Of a stretch of DNA of 64,000 nt, positions 58,217 to 64,000 are shown in pieces; the first letter of the stretch is position 1, and each line of letters opens with the position of its first letter. Under the pieces are notes generated by a model that saw only the letters and a list, made by a program, of their open reading frames with translations, searched no databases and had not been told where the DNA came from. Source of the stretch: Myxococcales bacterium (GTDB lineage Bacteria > Myxococcota_A > Polyangia > Polyangiales > Polyangiaceae); the NCBI GenBank assembly GCA_025359105.1, contig JANYHK010000077.1:1-64000 (forward strand), given 5' to 3'. A program made the translations under genes and the position numbers.

Positions 58217-59808
58217 CCGCTCGAGCCGCGTCGGAGCCGAAGGCGGCGGGGGCGATCGTGATCGGCTCGGGGATCGGCGGCGCGGCGCTCACGCTGCTCC
58301 TCGCCGACGCGGGCATTCCGACGACGCTGCTCGAGAAGAACCGGCGCATCGGGGGCTCGTGCTCGGGCTACGAGAAGCAGGGCTTCACGATCGACATCGG
58401 CACCCACATGTTCTGCCGCGGGCCCAAGGGGCCGCTCGGCGACGTCCTCCGTCGCGTCGGCGAGGACGGGGCGATCACGTTCCGCCGGACGCGCGACATC
58501 GCCGAGATCCGCTTCCCCGCCAAGCGCGACGTGCCGCGCGCCGTGCGGGTGCCGGCGGAGCTGTGGCGGATGCCGCGCTTCGCGCTCGATCTCGCGCGGG
58601 AGCTGCGCCTCTCGCCCCGGGACGCGGCGCGTGCCGGGCGGCTCTTCACGCACATCCTGACGATGAGCGACGAAGAGGTGACGCGGTGGGACGACCGCAC
58701 GCTCGAGGAGTTCATCGCGCCGTACGTCGACCACCCGCCGACCGTGGGGATCTTCGGCTTCCTCCTCGGTCTCTACTTCATTCTGCCCTACTGGCAGGTG
58801 TCGGCAGGGGAGGCGCTCCTTTGCTTTCGCAGGATGGCGCGCGACAACTTCCTCTCGTACCCGAAGGGGGGATCCATCGCGATCCCCGGAACGTTCATTC
58901 GGTTGGCGGAGGCGCGAGGCGCCGAGGTCCGCACGAATTGTGGGGTTCGACGGATCGTTACCGAGGCCGGGAGGACCCGCGGGGTCGAGCTTTCGGACGG
59001 AACGTTCATTCCGGCGAGCATCGTCGTCAGCACGTCGAGCCTGCGCACCACCGTGACCCACCTCGTCGGCTCCGCGGCTTTCCCCGAGGACTATGTCGCG
59101 CGCGCCCTCGCCATCCAGGGCTCCTTCATCGCCGTCCAGGCCAAGATCGGCCTGCGGCGCCGCCTCGTCGACGCCGGCGCGATCGTCGGCGGCGTGGGCG
59201 ACGACGTCGATCTTCGCAGCGTCTCGCACGGCGATCTTCGCGCCATGTTCGAGCGCGTCGCGCAGGGGGAGATACCGCCGCTCGTTCCCTTCTACTGTCC
59301 GGTGCCGTCGAACTTCGACCCCGACCTCGCGCCTCCCGGGCACCAGCTCCTCACGGTGTGCTCGGTCGCGCCGACGAGCGACGTCGCGCTCAAGGATCCC
59401 GGCCCGGCGTGGGAGGAGGCGATGCTCCGCACGCTGCGCCGCGTCATCCCCGGGCTCGACGAGAACACGCTCTTCGTGGACCGCTTCGGCGTCGACTTCA
59501 TCGAGAAGTGGATCGGCAAGGAGTTCGGGCCTGCGGTCTCCACCGGGCAGACGCCTTCGCAGGTCGGTGCCCGGCGCCCTCCGGTCCACACGCCCATCCG
59601 GGGCCTTTACGTCGCGGGGTGCGGCGCAGGCGGCCGCGGCGTCGGCACCGAGCTCGCCGCCGCGAGCGCCATGGAGTGCGCCGACCGCATCCTCGCCGAT
59701 CTCGGGCGCGGATTTCAGCGAACGCGCGCGAGCCGCGCACAGCGGTCGACGTCTTGGGTCAAGTCCCAGGTCGTCCGGCCGCTCGCGTGGGCGACGCGCG
59801 CCGGATGA
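58213..59808 (+). CDS. FAD-dependent oxidoreductase, phytoene desaturase (CrtI)-like
   Basis: The 531-residue flavoprotein has an N-terminal dinucleotide motif (IVIGSGIGGAALTLLLADAG, then EKNRRIGGSCSGY) and a C-terminal FAD clamp (RGLYVAGCGAGGRGVGTEL). The layout fits the CrtI/CrtD/retinol saturase family of desaturases and isomerases. Substrate is unknown; no other carotenoid gene is present. GTG at 58213 overlaps the diiron gene stop as GTGA, so translation is coupled. The last 40 residues are basic and low complexity (QRTRASRAQRS). Pairing a diiron enzyme with a flavin desaturase is unusual. Confidence 0.82.
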   Translation: MTARAASEPKAAGAIVIGSGIGGAALTLLLADAGIPTTLLEKNRRIGGSCSGYEKQGFTIDIGTHMFCRGPKGPLGDVLRRVGEDGAITFRRTRDIAEIRFPAKRDVPRAVRVPAELWRMPRFALDLARELRLSPRDAARAGRLFTHILTMSDEEVTRWDDRTLEEFIAPYVDHPPTVGIFGFLLGLYFILPYWQVSAGEALLCFRRMARDNFLSYPKGGSIAIPGTFIRLAEARGAEVRTNCGVRRIVTEAGRTRGVELSDGTFIPASIVVSTSSLRTTVTHLVGSAAFPEDYVARALAIQGSFIAVQAKIGLRRRLVDAGAIVGGVGDDVDLRSVSHGDLRAMFERVAQGEIPPLVPFYCPVPSNFDPDLAPPGHQLLTVCSVAPTSDVALKDPGPAWEEAMLRTLRRVIPGLDENTLFVDRFGVDFIEKWIGKEFGPAVSTGQTPSQVGARRPPVHTPIRGLYVAGCGAGGRGVGTELAAASAMECADRILADLGRGFQRTRASRAQRSTSWVKSQVVRPLAWATRAG

Positions 59809-59854
59809 GCGGCGTCCGGTGACAAGTGGCGGCGCTTGGGCGATCCTCTCTTCG

Positions 59855-61009
59855 ATGCGACGCGCGGCCGCCCCCGTCCTCCTTTTTGCCCTCATGGGCT
59901 GCCAGGACAAGCCGAATGCGACGCCGAGGCCAGTCGCGTCGGCGGCGCCCTCGCCCACGCGGCGCGAGCCTGCCGCTTTCGCGACCCTCACGCCGCCGCC
60001 ATTTGCCTCCGCGCGTCCGCCGCAGGCGAAGGACGCGCCGCCGCAGGCGTGGGACGCCGGAAAATCCGTATGTGCACCGTCCCGCGAGTCGATCGCGCCG
60101 CGCGCCGGATTTCGCCCGGGAACGACCGCCCAGACGACGAGGCGCAGCTACACCCTCAAGGACGACGGCGTCCTCGAGAGCGCGCCCAAGGGGGATGCCG
60201 TCGGCAAGAGGCTCGCCCGCGCGCGACCCGGCACGAAGATCGCGGCCACCTCGTTCGGAGAGCGCGCCGAGCACGACATCGTCGTCTTCCTCGCCGACCA
60301 GAAGACGAGCGACGGAATCATGCTCCAGGCGTTCGCGTCGATCGACGGCCTGCCGCCGACGCGCATCTCCGAGGACGGGGCGGGCGCCACGTCGGTCGAC
60401 GTCGCACCCCGCGACAAGAGCGCGATCGTCGCGTACGTCGATGCGCGCTCGGTGATGGTCCCGGTCCACGCGCGCGTCGTCGAGGAGAAGGACGGCAAGC
60501 CGAGCGTCGGGAAGGACGCGGTGCTCTTCATCGGCGGCGCGCCCGACCCGAACGTCGCCGGCGTGCTCGCGACGAGCGCGACCGCTGCCTATTACGTCCT
60601 GCCGATCGCGCGCGATTTGACGACGTTCGGAATGGCGATCGTGCAGATCGACGATCCGCCGCACGAGGACGCGAATGTGACGTGGTCGATGTACCCCTAC
60701 GGGCTCGATCCGGCGCCCATCGCGGCGACGCGCGGCACGACGCCCATCCAGGTCGCGCGCGCCGTCCCCCGAGCGCCCGGCCTCAACGCGCCGCGGGGCA
60801 TCGAGCTCGGGCGGATCCAGGACGACGGCGCCTTCCACTCGCTAGGCCTCGTCGCCGATGGCAACGCGGCGAGCTGGGTCGGCCTCGACGCCGACGGCAC
60901 CGCTGCGAGCTGGGTCGGCGACGCCAACGTCGCCGCGCCGCGCTCGCTGCTTCTGCGCTACACGGACGGTCCGAACCTCGCATCCCTGACCCTGGCGTGC
61001 CCGCCATGA
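59855..61009 (+). CDS. Exported lipoprotein of unknown function
   Basis: The 384-residue protein has a lipoprotein signal (PVLLFALMGCQDKPN, Cys near residue 16) and a Pro/Ala linker. Repeated short strands follow (KIAATSFGERAEHDIVVFLA, MLQAFASIDGLPPTRISED, FGMAIVQIDDPPHED), likely a beta-propeller. Near the end NAASWVGLDADGTAASWVGD is a short internal duplication. I do not recognise the family. The ATG at 59855 begins the signal peptide. The preceding FAD gene ends 46 bp upstream. Confidence 0.65.
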   Translation: MRRAAAPVLLFALMGCQDKPNATPRPVASAAPSPTRREPAAFATLTPPPFASARPPQAKDAPPQAWDAGKSVCAPSRESIAPRAGFRPGTTAQTTRRSYTLKDDGVLESAPKGDAVGKRLARARPGTKIAATSFGERAEHDIVVFLADQKTSDGIMLQAFASIDGLPPTRISEDGAGATSVDVAPRDKSAIVAYVDARSVMVPVHARVVEEKDGKPSVGKDAVLFIGGAPDPNVAGVLATSATAAYYVLPIARDLTTFGMAIVQIDDPPHEDANVTWSMYPYGLDPAPIAATRGTTPIQVARAVPRAPGLNAPRGIELGRIQDDGAFHSLGLVADGNAASWVGLDADGTAASWVGDANVAAPRSLLLRYTDGPNLASLTLACPP

Positions 61010-61098
61010 AGCTCGGCGTCGCCGGTCCGCGCGCCGAGCACTCGCCCCGCACGTTCGCGGGCCTCGCGTACCAGCTCCGTGCTAAACGAGGACCCTCG

Positions 61099-61830
61099 AT
61101 GGATCCCGAGCTCGACAAGACGCGCGCGTACTACGACGACTTTGCGAAGCGCTACGAGGATCAGCGAAGGCCCAACGACGGCGCCGGCTACCACGCGCTG
61201 ATCGACGATCTGGAGATCGACCTCGTCGCCCGGTACGGCACGGGGAAAGAGGTGCTCGAGTGCGGCTGCGGGACCGGTCTCATTCTCGACCGCGTGCGCT
61301 CCTTCGCGCTCGCCGCCCGCGGGATCGATCTCTCGCCCGGCATGCTGGAGAGGGCGCGCGCGCGCGGACTCGACGTGCGCGAGGGGAGTGTGACGAGCTT
61401 GCCGTTCGAGGACGCGTCGTTCGACGTCACCTGTTCGTTCAAGGTCCTCGCGCACGTGCCCGAGATCGAGCTCGCCCTCGCCGAGATGACCCGGGTCACG
61501 CGCCCGGGTGGCGTCGTCCTCGCCGAGTTCTACAACCCGCTCAGCTTCCGCGCCCTCGCCAAGCGCATCGGCCCCGCCGGCAAGATCAGCGACGCCAAGC
61601 GCGAGAGCGACGTCTTCACCCGCTTCGACGATCCGTGGGCGGTGCGCCGCCTCGCCCCCGCGGGGACGCACCTCGAGACCGCGCGCGGCGTGCGCATCGT
61701 CACGCCAGCGGCGGCCGCGATGCGCTTGCCCGGCATCCGCAGCGTGCTCCGGCGCGTCGAGCACCTGCTGGCCGACACGCCGGCCGCCTTCTTCGGCGGC
61801 TTCTACGTCGCGGTCTTTCGGAAGGCATAG
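61099..61830 (+). CDS. SAM-dependent methyltransferase (class I)
   Basis: The 243-residue enzyme has the class I fold: motif I VLECGCGTGLIL, then the acidic loop ARGIDLSPGML, motif II-like FEDASFDVTCSFKVLAHV and RPGGVVLAEFYNP. These transfer a methyl group from S-adenosylmethionine to a small molecule or lipid; the substrate is unknown. The ATG at 61099 has SD GAGGA; the frame stays open to ATG 61006, which would overlap the lipoprotein gene as ATGA, so a longer form is possible. The stop is followed by a TAGAGC/GCTCTA hairpin. Confidence 0.82.
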   Translation: MDPELDKTRAYYDDFAKRYEDQRRPNDGAGYHALIDDLEIDLVARYGTGKEVLECGCGTGLILDRVRSFALAARGIDLSPGMLERARARGLDVREGSVTSLPFEDASFDVTCSFKVLAHVPEIELALAEMTRVTRPGGVVLAEFYNPLSFRALAKRIGPAGKISDAKRESDVFTRFDDPWAVRRLAPAGTHLETARGVRIVTPAAAAMRLPGIRSVLRRVEHLLADTPAAFFGGFYVAVFRKA

Positions 61831-61843
61831 AGCTTTTGCTCTA
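61828..61843 (+). repeat. Small hairpin over the methyltransferase stop codon
   Basis: TAGAGC-TTTT-GCTCTA is a perfect 6-bp stem with a four-T loop, and its first three bases are the stop codon. There is no T tail, so it is a weak terminator candidate or a 3' RNA stabiliser. Confidence 0.45.
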
Positions 61844-61905
61844 ATCGCGCCGCGGTGCGCGGCGCCTCGAGTGTCACGCCCGAGGGTCGTCGACACACCA
61901 TGGCA

Positions 61906-61941
61906 CACGCGTTCTCAAGTAGTTTTAGCTACTTGTGCGTG
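61906..61941 (+). promoter_or_regulatory. Two-part hairpin upstream of a lipoprotein gene
   Basis: The inner stem CAAGTAG-ttttag-CTACTTG (61916-61935) is perfect. The outer arms CACGC (61906-61910) and GCGTG (61937-61941) also pair. It lies 25 bp before the lipoprotein ATG and is locally AT-rich. It could be an operator or an RNA element. Confidence 0.4.
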
Positions 61942-61966
61942 GCATAGGGCCTGCTTGGCTCGCCGC

Positions 61967-62626
61967 ATGCGAACCCCGACCTGGTTGGCGATTCCCGTGC
62001 TCTCCGCCCTCCTCCCCGCCGCCTGCGGGGGCGCCGTCGAGTCCTCCACCAACTCGGGTCCTTCCGCGAGCTCGGGCAGTAGCAGCGGAGGTGGCAACAG
62101 CAGCAGCAGCAGCAGTACCGGGGGATACGGAGACAAGTGCGTCCCGCGTGCCGCGCCGCGATTTGGCTCCACGTCGGTCTACGGCAGGGAGGCGCTCCCC
62201 ACCGGCGCTTGCGCGGGGGGGGCCACGTGCGAGCTGCTCGTCTCCGACTGCGCGTGCGGCAACTACCCGATCGACAACTACGCGTGCGCGTGCGCGGGCG
62301 GCACGTGGAGCTGCCGGCTCAAGGATCAAGGTGCGAGCGTTTGCTCGTGCCCTCCGCCGACAGGCAGCGGCACGGGGCCGACGGGGTGCGTCTACCCGCC
62401 GGTGCACAACGATCCGCGCTGTCCGAGCTCGTACTCGAGCGGCTACCGCGGAATCGGCTGCGCTCCGGTCGGGCTCACCTGCGCGTATCCCGGCGTCGGT
62501 GACCCCGACGGAAAGGGCTGCCTGTCGACCGCGATGATGTGGTGCACCGGCCCCAGCGGGGTCGGCGACCTCGACGCCGGGCCGGACGGCAGTACGGCAG
62601 CGGGCAGGTGGGTCACCGCGCAGTGA
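61967..62626 (+). CDS. Cys-rich lipoprotein
   Basis: The 219-residue protein has a lipoprotein signal (AIPVLSALLPAACGGAV, Cys near residue 20), a Ser/Gly spacer (SSGSSSGGGNSSSSSS) and a small Cys-rich domain. The pairs are CVPRAAPRFG, CELLVSDCACG, CACAGGTWSC and CSCPPPTG, 14 or more Cys in all. Such disulfide-rich lipoproteins are common in Myxococcota, and the function is unknown. The ATG at 61967 starts the signal peptide and follows a hairpin region. Confidence 0.7.
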   Translation: MRTPTWLAIPVLSALLPAACGGAVESSTNSGPSASSGSSSGGGNSSSSSSTGGYGDKCVPRAAPRFGSTSVYGREALPTGACAGGATCELLVSDCACGNYPIDNYACACAGGTWSCRLKDQGASVCSCPPPTGSGTGPTGCVYPPVHNDPRCPSSYSSGYRGIGCAPVGLTCAYPGVGDPDGKGCLSTAMMWCTGPSGVGDLDAGPDGSTAAGRWVTAQ

Positions 62627-62656
62627 TCGGGGCTGCTGCTCGCGCCAGCCAACCCG

Positions 62657-63217
62657 CTACTGGCAGTCGAACGTCGTCTCACCGCTCGGCAGCGTGCTCG
62701 GCAGGCACGCGGTGACACAATAGATGTAGCCGCACGGGCTCCCGGGGGACGTGGAGCAGCCGAGAGTCGAGACGTCGATCCCGCTGGCCTCCGAGCCGCA
62801 CCGCCCGCAGGTGTCGACGACTCCGTCGCACGTGCACGCAAACGGCGTCGACACCGGGCAGCTGCTCGGGCTGGGGCGGGGGATACACTTGCCGGCCGCC
62901 GCCTGGCCGCACTTGTGATCCGGGTAGTGGCAAAGCTCGCTCGGGCCGCACGCCGCGTTCGAGCGGCAGCCGGAGCCGGCGTCCTGCGCGTCGGTCGTGG
63001 CGCCGTCGTTCCCTTGCGCCGCGTCGGACGTCGTCGCGCCGTCGACACCTCCGTCGCTCGGGTCCCCCGCGTCGCCAAGGCTCGCGGCGTCCGAGGCGTC
63101 GGTTCGCCCGCCGTCCGCGTCGGCGCGCGCGAAGAACGACCAGTCGAGCGAGCACGCGGTCATGCACCCCGCCAAGAGGGCCCACGCGAGCATCGGCGCC
63201 GCCTCCGAGCGTTGCAT
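62657..63217 (-). CDS. Cys-rich lipoprotein with Asp-rich spacer
   Basis: The 186-residue protein begins with a lipoprotein signal (WALLAGCMTACSLDW; the Cys in LAGCM or TACS is the candidate lipid site). An Asp/Gly/Ala spacer follows (DGGRTDASDAASLGD), then about 100 residues with 15 Cys. CGPSELCHYPDHKCG and CDGVVDTCGRCG suggest disulfide-stabilised loops. The ATG at 63217 follows TAGACT by 9 nt. It is convergent with the preceding gene, 30 bp apart, and no terminator was seen. Confidence 0.7.
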   Translation of the reverse strand: MQRSEAAPMLAWALLAGCMTACSLDWSFFARADADGGRTDASDAASLGDAGDPSDGGVDGATTSDAAQGNDGATTDAQDAGSGCRSNAACGPSELCHYPDHKCGQAAAGKCIPRPSPSSCPVSTPFACTCDGVVDTCGRCGSEASGIDVSTLGCSTSPGSPCGYIYCVTACLPSTLPSGETTFDCQ

Positions 63218-63226
63218 CAGCCCAAC

Positions 63227-63232
63227 AGTCTA
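63227..63232 (-). promoter_or_regulatory. TANNNT -10 hexamer (TAGACT)
   Basis: On the minus strand TAGACT ends 9 nt before the lipoprotein ATG at 63217. The same hexamer and spacing precede the lipoprotein gene starting at 11197. Confidence 0.4.
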
Positions 63233-63372
63233 GCTCACCTACCGCGGCCAGGACCCCGGGCAATCTGCCCTAGCGCCGGCGCGATGCCGAGGCGCGAGGG
63301 CGTCGGAGCGCTAGAAAAACCATCGAATGGTCATGTTGTCCGCGTGGTGGGCTTCTTGCTCAAGGAGCCTCT

Positions 63373-64000
63373 GTGCGGCGTGTCTCCATGGCTGGGTTGT
63401 CCAGCGCTTGCCTCTTCTCCTTCCTCGCCCTCACGTTCGCCTGGGGTGAAGGGCGCGCGGAGGCGCGGGAGACGAAGCTCGAGCTTGGGGGCGCGTTCGC
63501 AGGGTTCGGCACGTACATGCGCGCCATGCCGACGATGACGCTCACCGCGCCGGGCGACTCCCCGCGCAGCCTGCGTGGTGCGCTCCCTTCGACCGGGCAC
63601 CTGACGCTGGCCGGCGCTTCGGGGGAGCTCACGGTCGCGGTCGACAGGCATCTCGTCTTCCCGCTCTTCGGCTTCGCCTTCTCGGCGGCCGTCGGCGGCA
63701 GCCCGCGCGTCCTCTCGAGTATCGACGGCTCGATCGTCGAGCAACGTCCGTGGTCGACGTACATGGGCGACGTGCTCCTGCCCGGCGTCGGCTACCGCGT
63801 GAAGGAGCAGCGGTGGATGTTCTCCGCGGTCGTCCGCACCGGGGTCACCTACGCGGCGATGGGTGCCTCGGTGGCGAGCGGCGCCGACACGGCGGCCGCC
63901 TCGAGCTCGGCGCTCTCCTTTTTGCTGCGCGCCGAGCTCGAGGCGTGCCGCCGTCTCGACCCGGTGGAGCGCGTCTGCTTCGCCATCTCGCCCAGCATCT
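63373..64000 (+). CDS. Exported envelope protein, 5' part (cut by window edge)
   Basis: This frame is open from the GTG at 63373 to the edge of the window, 209 codons. It starts with a signal peptide (MRRVSMAGLSSACLFSFLAL when GTG is read as Met). Strands like those of outer-membrane proteins follow (HLTLAGASGELTVAVDRHLV, YLGDVLLP-type segments, MFSAVVRTGVTYAAMGASVA). The GTG has a perfect AAGGAG SD 5 nt away; ATG at 63388 has none. The right end is missing, so no domain can be assigned. Confidence 0.65.
   Translation, partial: MRRVSMAGLSSACLFSFLALTFAWGEGRAEARETKLELGGAFAGFGTYMRAMPTMTLTAPGDSPRSLRGALPSTGHLTLAGASGELTVAVDRHLVFPLFGFAFSAAVGGSPRVLSSIDGSIVEQRPWSTYMGDVLLPGVGYRVKEQRWMFSAVVRTGVTYAAMGASVASGADTAAASSSALSFLLRAELEACRRLDPVERVCFAISPSI

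Noticed and set aside
61900-61925. TGGCAC followed by TTCTC as a sigma-54 promoter for the lipoprotein gene
   Set aside because: The -24 half matches but the -12 half lacks the required GC.

Overview
The window reads as the chromosome of a high-GC member of the Myxococcota, probably a Polyangiales-type myxobacterium. This is inferred from several things seen together: five Hanks-type Ser/Thr protein kinases plus one degenerate kinase, three sigma-54 activators, many Cys-rich or Asp/Gly-rich lipoproteins carrying words such as DGGxDAG, a MYXO-CTERM-like C-terminal tail, and the housekeeping order rimP-nusA-ylxR-infB-rbfA. No tRNA, rRNA, CRISPR array, integrase or complete insertion sequence was recognised.

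Layout. 1-3.6 kb: minus-strand genes for an mreB 5' fragment, rpmG, a double-RRM Gly-rich RNA-binding protein and a membrane histidine kinase. 3.7-7.3 kb: a Q-rich/GAF protein and a LolC/E-type permease. 7.5-22 kb: three Ser/Thr kinases, a lipoprotein, a deacetylase-like protein, a Ca2+-type P-ATPase, a PspA gene with a small partner, and a kelch remnant. 22-26.7 kb: two paralogous Cys-rich lipoproteins and two adjacent sigma-54 activators. 26.8-32 kb: a divergent c-type cytochrome/lipoprotein locus around an AT-rich regulatory island; its haem motifs are CX3CH, CX4CH and CX2CH. 32-37.5 kb: another kinase, a TPR-like exported protein and a large secreted protein with a C-terminal sorting tail. 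37.5-45.7 kb: an orphan ABC ATPase, an NtrC-type regulator, an OmpA-type protein, a barrel-like protein, a frameshifted lipoprotein gene and a pseudokinase. 45.8-52.1 kb: the translation/transcription operon rimP-nusA-ylxR-infB-rbfA, preceded by a promoter and an intrinsic terminator in its leader. 52.1-64 kb: a 26-bp inverted repeat, then serA, a kinase, an amidohydrolase, a diiron/FAD oxidoreductase pair, a methyltransferase, several lipoproteins and a truncated envelope protein.

How the genes fit together. The window mixes core functions (cell shape, ribosome, NusA/IF2, serine synthesis) with a dense envelope and signalling repertoire. Many genes start 6-10 nt after a TANNNT hexamer and have no Shine-Dalgarno, which suggests leaderless transcripts; genes inside operons instead use ATGA/GTGA overlaps or strong SDs. 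The least ordinary items are the rimP-operon leader, the variant-haem lipoprotein locus, the degenerate membrane kinase with a polyQ tract, the zinc-ribbon/kinase/ATPase fusion, and the coupled diiron-FAD gene pair.
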